Shown piece by piece: positions 36,721-46,074 of a DNA stretch of 64,000 nt (positions are counted from its first letter, which is position 1; each line of letters starts with the position of its first letter). A model generated the notes under the pieces. The model saw only the letters and a program-made list of their open reading frames with translations. It did not search any database and was not told the origin of the DNA. The translations under genes and the position numbers were made by a program. Source of the DNA: Polluticaenibacter yanchengensis (GTDB lineage: Bacteria; Bacteroidota; Bacteroidia; Chitinophagales; Chitinophagaceae); contig JAQGEF010000002.1 in NCBI GenBank assembly GCA_027854065.1, positions 274,128 to 338,127 on the forward strand, read 5' to 3'.

Positions 36721-36900
36721 CATTAATGTTACCGAAGTTGAGGGGCTGCCGGATGTGTGGGCGGCGAGGTACGGAGCCGGTGCGGTGCCACAGGACCTGC
36801 AACCATTCTATTGGAGCCAGCACGGAGCGCAGCGAACCCCTAAGCAGCCGGAACAAATGTGGCATAATACAAGTGAAGCTGAATGCCCCGTATGAATTAC

Positions 36901-37539
36901 CTACCAGCTAATAAAATTTTTGAGAATGACGCTGGAGGCGATAATGACGCCGCATAAGGTTAAAATAAGGGCAGTTGCTTTGTGCAACTTTGCCAGGTTA
37001 GGCGGGGTTAGCCATCTTTTGATTTTCTGCGCGAGATTTACTTTTAGGAAATCTGTAAGGAAAACAACGGCTAACGTGGTTGAGAATAAAAGAATGCGTT
37101 CATTGGTATTGAGGAAGCTGTAAGTGGTACAGGTAGTGAGCCAAAAAAGTAAGGGGCCGGGATTGAATAAGTTAATAAAGAAGCCTTGTAACGTAAATTT
37201 TGCCATGTCACGCTTGCGGTAATCCACCTGTATGTCACGGGATTTTTCGAAGTCGGGCTTTTTACCAAAGAAAAATGAGTAAATGCCCATAATGATAAAA
37301 AGGCAGCCGCCAATGATGCCTATTAAGTTTTTGTATTCTAACGCACTGCGCATTACTTCTGCGGCTACATTGCCTAAAAGTATGAGTAGTGCGTCACACA
37401 GACATACGCCTGTAATAAAGGCATACCCTGCTTTTTTTCCGTATCCCAAACTTATTTTAATAATGGAAAAAATAATAGGACCGACTGCAATAGCCAGTAG
37501 TAGTCCTAATCCTAAACCATTGATTAATGCATGTAACAA
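36901..37539 (-). CDS. LysE/RhtB-family amino-acid exporter
   Basis: 212 residues with about six membrane helices, beginning INGLGLGLLLAIAVGPIIFSIIKI, the conserved LysE N-terminal segment with the GP motif at about 20-21. Later helices include FITGVCLCDALLILLG, LIGIIGGCLFIIMGIYSFFFG, FFINLFNPGPLLFWL (the second family motif, NPGP) and ALILTLCGVIIASSVIL. LysE/RhtB proteins export amino acids, homoserine lactones or small peptides. It starts 17 bp after the GH3-family gene stop on the same strand, so the two are probably one operon. Substrate unknown. Confidence 0.85.
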   Translation of the reverse strand: MLHALINGLGLGLLLAIAVGPIIFSIIKISLGYGKKAGYAFITGVCLCDALLILLGNVAAEVMRSALEYKNLIGIIGGCLFIIMGIYSFFFGKKPDFEKSRDIQVDYRKRDMAKFTLQGFFINLFNPGPLLFWLTTCTTYSFLNTNERILLFSTTLAVVFLTDFLKVNLAQKIKRWLTPPNLAKLHKATALILTLCGVIIASSVILKNFISW

Positions 37540-37556
37540 AACCTATACTTAATTTT

Positions 37557-39098
37557 TTAGTCTACTAATTCGGGCTGAAAGGTATTTAAAAAACTAACCC
37601 ATTCCTCTAACATTTTTCCTTTTAATACTCTTGGGAACTTATTTTGTGACCCAATTTTGCCTTTTTTCTCTAAAAACTTTAAAAAAGCTTCCTGGGGCAA
37701 TATTTCTACGGAAACATTTTGCAAGGCATGTTTGCGTTCTACAGCATAATCATCGTTGAGGTCCATTAGTTTATTGTCGATAATGGATGCGAGTTCTTCT
37801 GCAGAAATATTGGCACCATCTGTACAGATGTACCATTTGTGCGCAAAAAAATTGCCATGAGGAATGCCCGCTACTGTAAACTCTGGTATGGAAATATTGA
37901 GTGATTTGCTGGCACAGGATACGGCCTGGTTCATATTATCCACACTAAGGTGCTCGCCTACTAAACTTAAAAAATGTTTGGTACGGCCGGTTATAACAAT
38001 TTCACATTTTTGTTTATTGGTAAACCTGATGGTATCGCCAATAATATAGCGCCATGCGCCTGCATTGGTGCTGATTAATATGGCGTAGTCCTTATTTTCT
38101 TCTACTTCGTGCAATAATAAGGCTTTGGCATCTGGTTTTACATTGCCTTCCATATCGAAATTGCTGTCGTCGAAGGGAATGAACTCGTAAAAAATATTGT
38201 TGTTAAAAGCGAGTTGCATGCCTTCGGCAAACTGCCGGCTCTGGTAACCCAGGAATCCTTCGCTGGCAAGATATGTTTCTATATAAGTAAGTGGTTTTGA
38301 CAATAATTTTTCAAATCCTTTTTTATAGGGCTCCATCGATACGCCACCATGCACATAAAAGCTGAGGTTTGGCCATATATCATGTATGGTATTAAGATTA
38401 TATCGCTTGATGATCTTTTCCAGGCATATTTGTAACCAGGCGGGTACGCCTACAATAAAACCGATGTCCCAGTTGGGAGCATTCTCTACAATTTCGTTGA
38501 TCTTCTTTTCCCAGTCTTTTTCTTTTGCTATCTTTTTTCCGGGTTTATAGAAACTCTGGAACCAGAAAGGAATGTTTTTTTGCTGGATGCCGCTTAGGTC
38601 ACCGGCATAATAAGTACCGTTATTTTGTAAGGTTGTACTGCCGCCGAGCATTAACCATCCTTTACGAATGGCGCTGTATTTTATATCCTGGTAATTGGCC
38701 AGGGTGAAAAGCTGCCTGCGGCTGGTAAGTAAATTGCTTTTAATAAGGTCTTTTGTAATGGGAATATACTTGCTGGCTGCTTCGCTGGTACCGCTGCTTA
38801 AGGCAAAGTACTTTATTTTGCCGGGCCAGCATACATCCGGCACCCCATCGAGTGTTTTATGCCAGTATTCTTTGTAAAGCTTACTGTAATCATAGATAGG
38901 TACAATCTGCTGAAAGGCTTTTTCAGAAACAGAAGATACTAAGATCTGATCGAATTTATTGATTTGCCCAAATTCTGTATAACGAGCTTTTTTTAATAGT
39001 TTTTTTAATACACGGGACTGGTGTACAGTAACGCTGTGCTTAGGCAACCTGAAGGCTCCTGCTATTGTACGAGGAATTTTTATACCGAATAAGGACAT
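37557..39098 (-). CDS. GH3-family acyl-amido synthetase
   Basis: 513 residues, full length for the bacterial branch of the GH3 family. In plants these enzymes adenylate a carboxylic acid (for example auxin or jasmonate) and link it to an amino acid. Here the ATP-binding motif is FALSSGTSEAASKYIPIT (about 105-120), followed by motif regions LTYIETYLASEGFLGYQ and TNAGAWRYIIGDTIRFT. The C-terminal mobile domain holds ITGRTKHFLSLVGEHLS. No signal peptide, so it is cytoplasmic. It heads a two-gene unit with the LysE exporter and has a -7 box at 39142. The physiological acyl and amino substrates in bacteria are not known to me. Confidence 0.85.
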   Translation of the reverse strand: MSLFGIKIPRTIAGAFRLPKHSVTVHQSRVLKKLLKKARYTEFGQINKFDQILVSSVSEKAFQQIVPIYDYSKLYKEYWHKTLDGVPDVCWPGKIKYFALSSGTSEAASKYIPITKDLIKSNLLTSRRQLFTLANYQDIKYSAIRKGWLMLGGSTTLQNNGTYYAGDLSGIQQKNIPFWFQSFYKPGKKIAKEKDWEKKINEIVENAPNWDIGFIVGVPAWLQICLEKIIKRYNLNTIHDIWPNLSFYVHGGVSMEPYKKGFEKLLSKPLTYIETYLASEGFLGYQSRQFAEGMQLAFNNNIFYEFIPFDDSNFDMEGNVKPDAKALLLHEVEENKDYAILISTNAGAWRYIIGDTIRFTNKQKCEIVITGRTKHFLSLVGEHLSVDNMNQAVSCASKSLNISIPEFTVAGIPHGNFFAHKWYICTDGANISAEELASIIDNKLMDLNDDYAVERKHALQNVSVEILPQEAFLKFLEKKGKIGSQNKFPRVLKGKMLEEWVSFLNTFQPELVD

Positions 39099-39141
39099 TT
39101 ATATTCTTTCAGTTTATTTTAAGAATGTTCGCAAACATCGA

Positions 39142-39149
39142 CAAATGTA
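39142..39149 (-). promoter_or_regulatory. -7 box for the GH3-LysE unit
   Basis: TACATTTG on the minus strand (TAnnTTTG), about 44 bases before the ATG at 39098. Confidence 0.45.
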
Positions 39150-39345
39150 AGGCAAGCAAGCAAAAAGGTAAAGTTAGGGATTATAATTTATATAAGAATT
39201 TGCATTTTATGGAAAAATGAAACGGGAATAAGGCTGTATTTTGTTAAATAAGCTTATTCGCTGAAAATTATTTCTAAAGGTTACAATATTTAAATATTTC
39301 ACGGCGTTCTTAGATTTAATATTCAGGTCTAAAAGTGACGTAAGC

Positions 39346-39576
39346 ATGACGAACATACAACCAGAGGACCTAATTCTATATTGCTATAATGAACTTGTTG
39401 GCGAACGTAAAATAATAGCGGAGATAGAATTGGGCAAAAGTTGGGCATTACAACAAAAAATGAAGGTACTGGAAGAGAGTATTAATGTTTTAAATAAGAA
39501 CATTAAAAGTCCGAGTATAAGATCATTGCAATCTGTATTAAACTATGCCGGAAAAAAGTCTGAAGTGGAATATTAG
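39346..39576 (+). CDS. Small conserved Bacteroidota protein upstream of nth
   Basis: 76 residues, acidic N-terminal helix PEDLILYCYNELVGE, then a second helix with many Glu/Leu residues and SLQSVLNYAG near the end. It resembles the N-terminal helical part of anti-sigma-factor-like proteins but lacks the HxxxCxxC zinc motif and has no membrane helix. Related short proteins commonly sit near nth or bcp in Chitinophagaceae (from memory). It ends 67 bp before nth on the same strand. Function unknown; its coding status rests on the conserved-looking peptide and its position. Confidence 0.65.
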   Translation: MTNIQPEDLILYCYNELVGERKIIAEIELGKSWALQQKMKVLEESINVLNKNIKSPSIRSLQSVLNYAGKKSEVEY

Positions 39577-39643
39577 TTGCAGTGATACACAACAGGTACG
39601 GAAAGTTTTTTAATAAGCAATTTTTTTGTTTATTTTGAGCCTT

Positions 39644-40288
39644 ATGACAAAAAAAGATCGCTATAAGTATTGTTTGAAGTATTTTCAGCAGAATATGCCA
39701 AATGCGGAAACAGAACTTATATATGATAATCCGTTCCAGTTACTGGTAGCGGTGGTTTTATCTGCTCAGTGTACCGATAAAAGGGTGAACCTGACCACTC
39801 CGGCTTTATTTGAACGATTTCCCAATCCCGATATCTTATCAAAAGCTTCTGTTGAGGAAGTTTTTTTATATATTAAAAGCATCAGTTATCCTAATAATAA
39901 GGCGAAGCACCTGGTGGGACTGGGTAAGGCCCTGGTGGAAAAATTTGGCGGACAAGTACCTTTGACCATTAATGAGCTGATTACTATACCTGGTGTGGGA
40001 CGTAAGACGGCTAATGTCATTACTTCTGTATTGGATAATCAGCCGAATATGGCTGTAGATACCCACGTATTCCGGGTGAGTGCGAGAATTGGCCTGACCA
40101 CGAATGCAAAAACGCCTTTAGCTGCTGAGAAACAACTAATTGCTAATATTCCTAAACAGCTTGTACATATTGCCCATCATTGGCTAATCCTGCATGGAAG
40201 ATACGTATGCCTGGCAAGAACACCAAAATGTGAGGAGTGTGGCATCAGTGCCTGTTGTAAGTTTTACGCAAAGCATTGCATGAATTAA
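39644..40288 (+). CDS. nth: Endonuclease III
   Basis: 214 residues from the ATG at 39644 (MTKKDRYKYCLKYF); the frame extends six codons farther but without family similarity. A base-excision-repair glycosylase/AP-lyase that removes oxidised pyrimidines. The helix-hairpin-helix is ITIPGVGRKTANVI, the catalytic Lys is in SAQCTDKRVN, and the Asp is in VDTHVFRVSARIGL. The iron-sulfur loop has four cysteines, CLARTPKCEECGISACC, spaced C-x6-C-x2-C-x4/5-C. Length and layout are typical. Confidence 0.95.
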   Translation: MTKKDRYKYCLKYFQQNMPNAETELIYDNPFQLLVAVVLSAQCTDKRVNLTTPALFERFPNPDILSKASVEEVFLYIKSISYPNNKAKHLVGLGKALVEKFGGQVPLTINELITIPGVGRKTANVITSVLDNQPNMAVDTHVFRVSARIGLTTNAKTPLAAEKQLIANIPKQLVHIAHHWLILHGRYVCLARTPKCEECGISACCKFYAKHCMN

Positions 40289-40367
40289 TATTAACATAAA
40301 TTACACATATACTTTAAATTGCTTAATTTTAATTTTTGTAAGAAAATTACCGCAACTAAATGTAGTT

Positions 40368-41294
40368 ATGAGAATACTTAAAGTTACCATAAGTTTTATT
40401 GTTATATACTTTATTTTAGGACAGCAAAATATAAATGCTCAATATTACTGGTATGGATACGGCTATGGTGAATCTGACGTGACGGTAGAATTAGGTTTGT
40501 CCGGAGGCATCATGAATGGTATGACGGATATTGGCGGTAGTAAAAAAGGCAAGGCGAATGCCGGTTTCTTAAATGACTTTACGATTAAGAATACGAAACT
40601 TAATGCGGGGCTTTACCTCTCAGCAACTTACAGGGACGTAATAGCGGGCAGGATTGAAGCCAATTTCGGAAGTATTGAGGCGGCGGACAGTAATTTAAGA
40701 GGTACGAATAATGCACACGCTTTGGGCCGTTTCGACAGGAACCTGAGCTTTAAAACATCAATATTTAATGCTAATGCCATAATGGAGTTTCATCCGTTAT
40801 TTATAAAAAGTTATTTTGATTCTGATCCTCCGCGCTTTTCTCCGTACGTATTGGCAGGGGTAGGCGTTACAAAGTTTAATCCACAGGCGAACCTGAATGG
40901 CAGGTGGTACGATTTAAAACCACTTCGTTTGGAAGGCCAGGGTTTTTCTGAATATCCTGACAGGCAGGAGTACAAAGCTTCAACTCTGACTGTGCCTTTT
41001 GGGGTTGGTTTGAGATATGACCTGGGGCCGTTGGTGAACCTGCGTGTGGAACTGGTTAGATACTGGACCAATACGGATTACCTGGATGATGCGCATTATG
41101 GCGACTGGGTGGACCCTTCTTTATTTTACAAATACCTGACCCCGGGAAGTGCGGCTATTGCTACTCAACTATATAACCGCAGTACTACTATTAACCCGCC
41201 GCGAAATACGCGCCCAAGGGCAAATGAAAAAGACAATGATACTTTCTGGTCATTCAATATTAAAATAGGCTATAAATTTAACAGGAGAATGTAA
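40368..41294 (+). CDS. DUF6089-like outer-membrane beta-barrel protein
   Basis: 308 residues with a signal peptide (about 1-24, ending NINAQ). The mature start is Tyr/Gly-rich (YYWYGYGYGESD). Barrel strands follow (VELGLSGGIMNGMTDIGG, LNAGLYLSATYRDVIAGRIEANFG, FSPYVLAGVGVTKF, TVPFGVGLRYDLG), and the protein ends with NIKIGYKFNRRM. The DUF6089-like features are the ANFGSIEAADS and FNANAIMEFHPLF segments. Probably an outer-membrane barrel of unknown function. Next on the strand is metH, 135 bp later, apparently a separate unit. Confidence 0.75.
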   Translation: MRILKVTISFIVIYFILGQQNINAQYYWYGYGYGESDVTVELGLSGGIMNGMTDIGGSKKGKANAGFLNDFTIKNTKLNAGLYLSATYRDVIAGRIEANFGSIEAADSNLRGTNNAHALGRFDRNLSFKTSIFNANAIMEFHPLFIKSYFDSDPPRFSPYVLAGVGVTKFNPQANLNGRWYDLKPLRLEGQGFSEYPDRQEYKASTLTVPFGVGLRYDLGPLVNLRVELVRYWTNTDYLDDAHYGDWVDPSLFYKYLTPGSAAIATQLYNRSTTINPPRNTRPRANEKDNDTFWSFNIKIGYKFNRRM

Positions 41295-41429
41295 GCAGAT
41301 GCTTATATGCCGTATTAGCTGAATTAATAAGTTATCTCATTTGCTATTTTTTTGTGAACTTTGCTGTTTCTAAGTAATTAATGAGAAATTACTTTCTCTG
41401 TTAATAGGGTTAAATATTTAATTTAAGAA

Positions 41430-44126
41430 ATGGCAGAAACGTTCATTAAACCTTACTTACGCTTAAGTGGTTTAGAACCTTTAATTGTTCGTCCGGAAAC
41501 AAACTTTTTGAATGTAGGCGAGCGGACAAATGTTACCGGTAGTAAAAAGTTTGCAAGACTGATTCGTGAAAACAAGTATGAAGAAGCACTGAGTGTAGCC
41601 AGGCAGCAGGTTGAAAGTGGCGCACAGGTGATTGATATCAACATGGATGATGCTTTGCTGGACGGCAGGCAGGCCATGATTACTTTTGTAAATCTCTTAC
41701 AAAGTGAACCGGATATTGCTAAGATACCGGTAATGCTGGATTCCTCTAAATTTGAAATTATTGAGGCCGGTCTCAAATGTATCCAGGGCAAATGTATTGT
41801 AAACTCCATCAGTTTAAAGGAAGGTGAGGCCAAATTCATAGAGCAGGCAAAAATTTGCCAGTCTTACGGTGCGGCGGTGATTGTGATGGCTTTTGATGAA
41901 GTAGGCCAGGCAGATACGAAAGAACGTAAGATCGAGATTTGCCAGAGGGCTTATAAGGTGCTGACAGAAAAAGTGGGATTTAAACCGCAGGACATTATCT
42001 GGGACCCGAATATTTTTGCCGTTGCTACAGGTATAGAAGAGCATAATAATTACGCAGTAGATTTTATTGAAGCGACAAGGGAGATCAAACGTTTAATGCC
42101 TTTGACCAAAGTGAGTGGCGGGGTTAGTAACGTGAGTTTCTCTTTCAGGGGCAATGACCATGTGCGGGAAGCGATCCATAGCGTGTTTTTATACTACGCT
42201 ATTGCTGCTGGTATGGATATGGGCATTGTTAATGCCGGCCAGTTGGTAGTATATGATGAAATAGAACCGACCTTAAGAAACCTGGTAGAGGATGTTATAT
42301 TAAATAGAAATAATGACGATAACGGTGCTACAGAAAAACTGATTGCATTTGCAGAAACTGTAAAGGCAAAAGGAAAGGTAGAGGTTAAAGATGATGCCTG
42401 GCGTAAAACAACCGTTGAAGAGCGCCTGAAGCATTCATTGGTGAATGGCATTACAGAATTTATAGAGGAGGATACGGAAGAAGCCCGCCTGAAATACAAC
42501 GTGCCGCTGGAAGTGATTGAAGGCCCGTTAATGGCGGGAATGAACGTGGTAGGTGATCTGTTTGGTTCCGGCAAGATGTTTTTACCACAGGTGGTAAAAA
42601 GTGCCAGGGTTATGAAAAAGTCAGTAGCTGTGCTGACGCCGTATATTGAAGAAGAAAAAGCAAGAAATGCAGATGCCAATCCCGGGAAATCTGTGGCCAA
42701 AATATTAATGGCCACGGTGAAAGGAGATGTGCATGATATTGGTAAGAACATTGTGGGGGTGGTTTTGGGCTGTAACGGCTACGAAATTATTGACCTGGGT
42801 GTAATGGTACCAACAGATAAAATCCTGGATGAAGCGGTTAAGAATGATGTAGATATTATTGGCTTAAGCGGGCTCATCACGCCCTCTCTGGAGGAAATGG
42901 TGCATGTGGCCAGGGAAATGAAGCGCCGGAATATGACACAACCGCTATTGATAGGGGGGGCTACTACCAGCCGGATGCATACTGCGGTAAAAATTGCACC
43001 GGAATACAGTAATGGGGTGGTGCATGTATTGGATGCCAGCCGAAGTGTAACCGTTGCAGGTTCCTTGCTGAATGGGGTATCCAGGCTGCCGTTCCTGTCT
43101 AAACTGAATGAAGAATATGATGGTTTAAGAGACCATTTTGCGAATAAGAAAACGGATAAAAAACTATTGGCTTTTACAGCCGCACAGGCCAATAAAACTA
43201 AAATAGACTGGAGCAGCTTTACTCCTGTAAAGCCTGCTGTGCTTAATAAGACTACTTATTTTGAAAACTATCCTTTATCCGAAATCCGTAAGTTTATAGA
43301 TTGGAAGCCTTTCTTTATTTCCTGGGAACTGCACGGGAATTTCCCGGCAATTCTTACTGATGAGATCGTTGGAGAAGAAGCAACCCGTTTATACAATGAT
43401 GCGAATGCTTTATTAGATAAAATTGTGGCTGAAAACTGGGTATCTGCACATGGTGTGGTGGATTTCTGGCCGGCAAATACAGTGGCACCGGATACGATAG
43501 AAGTGGACACGGTGAATGGCAAAGTCCATTTAGAAATGTTGCGTCAGCAAAGCATTAAAGCTGCCAGTCAGCCTAACTTGTCCCTGGCGGATTTTGTAGC
43601 GCCGAAAGAAGCAGGCTATACAGATTATATGGGAGCATTTGCAGTGACGATTCATGGCATTGAGCCGCATATAAAACGTTTTGAGTCTGAATTGGACGAT
43701 TACAATAAGATAACGCTCCAGGCATTGGCGGACAGGTTAGTAGAGGGTTTTGCGGAATTATTGCACCATAAAACAAGAACGGAGTTATGGGGGTATCAAC
43801 CGGATGAGCAGTTGACTAACGAAGAGCTGATAAAAGAGAAATATGTAGGTATCCGCCCGGCACCCGGTTATCCCGCATGCCCGGACCATACAGAAAAGTA
43901 CAAACTGTTTGATATGCTGAATGTAAAAGATACAGTGAAGATCCAATTGACCGAGTCTTTGGCCATGTACCCGGCAGCCAGTGTATGCGGCTGGTATTTT
44001 GCCAACCCGGAGAGCAAATATTTTGGCTTAGGTAAAATTGATAATTCTCAACTGTCAGATTACGCCAAACGAAAAGATATGCCCGTAGAAGTATTGGAGC
44101 GTTGGCTGGCACCCGTGTTAGATTAA
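41430..44126 (+). CDS. metH: Methionine synthase, C-terminal modules (pterin, cobalamin, activation)
   Basis: 898 residues. It contains the methyltetrahydrofolate-binding domain (about 15-290: [40 protein letters not shown]), the cobalamin cap and B12-binding domain (about 330-650, with the [20 protein letters not shown] motif whose His ligates cobalt) and the S-adenosylmethionine activation domain (about 660-898, with [15 protein letters not shown] and [16 protein letters not shown]). The N-terminal homocysteine-binding domain (about 330 residues in E. coli MetH) is absent, and the preceding gene is an unrelated barrel. In this phylum that domain is often a separate protein, so the partner must be encoded elsewhere. 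B12 dependence fits the presence of mce. Confidence 0.93.
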   Translation: MAETFIKPYLRLSGLEPLIVRPETNFLNVGERTNVTGSKKFARLIRENKYEEALSVARQQVESGAQVIDINMDDALLDGRQAMITFVNLLQSEPDIAKIPVMLDSSKFEIIEAGLKCIQGKCIVNSISLKEGEAKFIEQAKICQSYGAAVIVMAFDEVGQADTKERKIEICQRAYKVLTEKVGFKPQDIIWDPNIFAVATGIEEHNNYAVDFIEATREIKRLMPLTKVSGGVSNVSFSFRGNDHVREAIHSVFLYYAIAAGMDMGIVNAGQLVVYDEIEPTLRNLVEDVILNRNNDDNGATEKLIAFAETVKAKGKVEVKDDAWRKTTVEERLKHSLVNGITEFIEEDTEEARLKYNVPLEVIEGPLMAGMNVVGDLFGSGKMFLPQVVKSARVMKKSVAVLTPYIEEEKARNADANPGKSVAKILMATVKGDVHDIGKNIVGVVLGCNGYEIIDLGVMVPTDKILDEAVKNDVDIIGLSGLITPSLEEMVHVAREMKRRNMTQPLLIGGATTSRMHTAVKIAPEYSNGVVHVLDASRSVTVAGSLLNGVSRLPFLSKLNEEYDGLRDHFANKKTDKKLLAFTAAQANKTKIDWSSFTPVKPAVLNKTTYFENYPLSEIRKFIDWKPFFISWELHGNFPAILTDEIVGEEATRLYNDANALLDKIVAENWVSAHGVVDFWPANTVAPDTIEVDTVNGKVHLEMLRQQSIKAASQPNLSLADFVAPKEAGYTDYMGAFAVTIHGIEPHIKRFESELDDYNKITLQALADRLVEGFAELLHHKTRTELWGYQPDEQLTNEELIKEKYVGIRPAPGYPACPDHTEKYKLFDMLNVKDTVKIQLTESLAMYPAASVCGWYFANPESKYFGLGKIDNSQLSDYAKRKDMPVEVLERWLAPVLD

Positions 44127-44149
44127 GCAATTCAGGAAATATATTTCAG

Positions 44150-44182
44150 AAAGCTGGTTCTATTATTGAGCCGGCTTTTTTA
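44150..44182 (+). terminator. metH terminator
   Basis: AAAGCTGGTTC pairs with GAGCCGGCTTT (11 bp with G-U wobbles), followed by a T-run, starting 24 bases after the metH stop. Confidence 0.8.
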
Positions 44183-44211
44183 TTGATGCTATTGATTCAG
44201 CAGGCATGGTG

Positions 44212-44325
44212 CTTATCAGAAAATTTTAGGTGTGCTCAGTATCCAGTCATTAACGCTCAATATACAGATGGCATATTTCCCGCTGATGGCGCAGAATAAT
44301 ACAATTGTTGATTTTTTAAAAAAGT
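44212..44325 (-). repeat. Dispersed repeat, third copy (inverted, partial)
   Basis: Minus-strand reading gives CAACAATTGTATTATTCTG, CGCCATCAGCGGGAAATATG, CCATCTGTATATTGAGCG and GGATACTGAGCACACCTAAA, matching 35954-36094 and 36578-36720 over about 110 bp. The first AATCAGCG pair is degraded. The rest of the 44183-44624 gap shows no gene I can support. Confidence 0.8.
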
Positions 44326-44624
44326 ATAGCAGTGATTATGTACGCATCAAATCAGCATTGCCCGTAGTGTTTATTAATTATTCATTTGTCCGGAGGCGTC
44401 TTTAAAACCCAACTTCAGGTGGCAATATACCGGATAGCTACAATCAGTTCTTTTAGCCCGGTTGGATATTAGGACCAGGAAGCACTTCCTCTGTACAAAG
44501 CTGCTTTATATGCCCGGTTGAGCCTGCTTCATGGTAATTTGCATGAATATTAAAACAAACTTATTTAGCTTTTAATTGTAATTTTACAGAGCAGTTAGTA
44601 TAAGGTTTGTAATAAATGCCTGAT

Positions 44625-44815
44625 GGGTGAGGGATAGTAGCAAAGTACCCCGTAAAGCACGCCCCTGAATTTGAGTATGATTGGAATAATGGTACATACT
44701 TGAAGTAAGGACAGGCCGGGCGGGCTGCGGAGTACTGCGGATAGCCCGGCCCTTGAGTGATGGACAGCATGGAAGGAACGACCGATGCTGTCTATCATTC
44801 AAGGGACACCCCCCG
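44625..44815 (+). repeat. Structured dispersed element, copy 3 (candidate ncRNA)
   Basis: Same block order as copies 1 and 2: GGGTGAGGGATAGTAGCAAA, GTACCCC, a hairpin, GGAGTACTGCGGATAGCCCG, a second hairpin and AAGGGACACCCCCC. Both hairpins differ in sequence from the other copies but remain paired. In the first, AGC and GCCC pair with GGGC and GCT, and GAGTATG pairs with CATACTT. The second is a 21-nt arm (44750-44770) against 44785-44805 with nearly full pairing. It ends 44 bp before the alanine dehydrogenase ATG. Confidence 0.72.
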
Positions 44816-44859
44816 GATATAAAAACAAACAACATTCAAGTACATTTATTGTAATAAAT

Positions 44860-46074
44860 ATGTCTTCGCAAAAAACAATTATATCAGGCTCTTTCAGCTA
44901 TGAAGTGCTGGAAGAAACGTTGGATATTAAAGTGAAAAGATCTGAACTTTTTATTGGAGTTCCTAAAGAAACCGCGTTCCAGGAAAACAGGATAGGGTTG
45001 ATACCTGAAGCGGTAAACGTACTGGTAGCCAACGGCCACGATGTGTGGATAGAAAGTAAGGCTGGAGAAAAAAGCGGTTATTCGGATAAAGATTATTCGG
45101 AGGCCGGTGCGAAGATCAAGTACTCCAAAGAAGAAATTTACAACTGTGATATTCTTATAAAAAGTGCCCCGTTAATAGAAGAAGACCTCCCGCTTCTCAA
45201 ATATAACCAGACCGTTATTTCCCCGCTTCATTTAAGTGTTTTAAAACCCTGCATTTTAGAGAAAATGGCGGAAAAGAAAGTGTCGGCCATCAGTTTCGAA
45301 AACCTGAAAGATGAGAGCGGTACTTATCCCATTGTGCGCAGTATGAGCGAGATAGCGGGTAGTGCCAGTATGCTGATTGCCGGGCAATACCTTGGCAGCG
45401 ATACCGGCGGAAAAGGCATTTTGCTGGGCGGTATCAGTGGCATTCCGCCAACAAAAGTAATTATACTGGGTGCAGGTGTGGTGGGAGAATTTGCTGCAAG
45501 AACTGCCCTGGCAATGGGAGCTTCCGTAAAGGTATTTGACAACAGCGTGTATCGCCTTAAAAGACTGCAGGATACTTTGGGACACAGGGTGTGGACCAGC
45601 GTTGTAGAGCCTAAAATACTGGCCAAACAATTAAAAACATGTGAAGTAGCCATTGGGGCCTTAGGCTCTCAGAATGGCCGCACACCAATGGTAGCTACAG
45701 AAGAAATGGTGGCAAATATGCGTGCGGGAAGTATTATTATTGATGTGAGCATCGACCGCGGCGGTTGTTTCGAAACCTCGGAAATAACGACGCACGAAAA
45801 CCCGGTTTTCAAAAAATTTGATGTGATCCACTATTGCGTGCCAAATATACCAAGTGGTTACAGCCGAACCGCCAGCCATGCCATCAGCAATGTACTAAAT
45901 CCATTATTGCTGAATATGGCCGATTTTGGCGGACTGGACGAATATATCTGGAATAATATACATGTCCGCAGCGGCATTTACATGTACAAAGGATGTGTCA
46001 CCAATTTTTATTTAAGCGAACGTTTCAGTATGAAATACACCGATATCAACCTGTTGATCGCTAGCTTAGGTTAA
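44860..46074 (+). CDS. ald: Alanine dehydrogenase
   Basis: 404 residues from the ATG at 44860 (MSSQKTIISGSF). The frame is open farther upstream, but that segment is repeat sequence. The enzyme interconverts alanine and pyruvate with NAD+ and ammonia. The N-terminal AlaDh_PNT domain carries IGVPKETAFQENRIGLIPEAV and VWIESKAGEKSGYSD. The Rossmann domain has VIILGAGVVGEFAARTALAMGA with the GxGxxG motif, and near the end SGYSRTASHAISNVL. Transhydrogenase alpha subunits share the fold, but length and the lack of a membrane part favour alanine dehydrogenase. Its 3' end overlaps tsaE by 14 bp on opposite strands. Confidence 0.88.
   Translation: MSSQKTIISGSFSYEVLEETLDIKVKRSELFIGVPKETAFQENRIGLIPEAVNVLVANGHDVWIESKAGEKSGYSDKDYSEAGAKIKYSKEEIYNCDILIKSAPLIEEDLPLLKYNQTVISPLHLSVLKPCILEKMAEKKVSAISFENLKDESGTYPIVRSMSEIAGSASMLIAGQYLGSDTGGKGILLGGISGIPPTKVIILGAGVVGEFAARTALAMGASVKVFDNSVYRLKRLQDTLGHRVWTSVVEPKILAKQLKTCEVAIGALGSQNGRTPMVATEEMVANMRAGSIIIDVSIDRGGCFETSEITTHENPVFKKFDVIHYCVPNIPSGYSRTASHAISNVLNPLLLNMADFGGLDEYIWNNIHVRSGIYMYKGCVTNFYLSERFSMKYTDINLLIASLG

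Larger units (their letters stand above)
35545..36900. other. Gene-free, repeat-rich stretch of about 1.35 kb
   Basis: No credible gene on either strand. It contains two copies of a 141-bp direct repeat (35954-36094 and 36578-36720), an 11-bp tandem repeat (36341-36395), and a block (35594-35900) resembling 63600-63925. Around 36732-36860 a GC-rich patch holds CAGCCGGAACAAATGT, the reverse complement of sequence at 48184. Frames across the GC patch are short and unlike any protein I know. Confidence 0.6.

Noticed and set aside
36680-36911. Short ORFs on both strands in the GC-rich patch
   Set aside because: They arise from the GC-rich repeat, overlap one another on opposite strands, and match nothing recognisable.
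44785-44859. Longer alanine dehydrogenase starting at 44785
   Set aside because: The added 25 residues come from the structured repeat's tail and do not resemble the family; the ATG at 44860 precedes the conserved N terminus.
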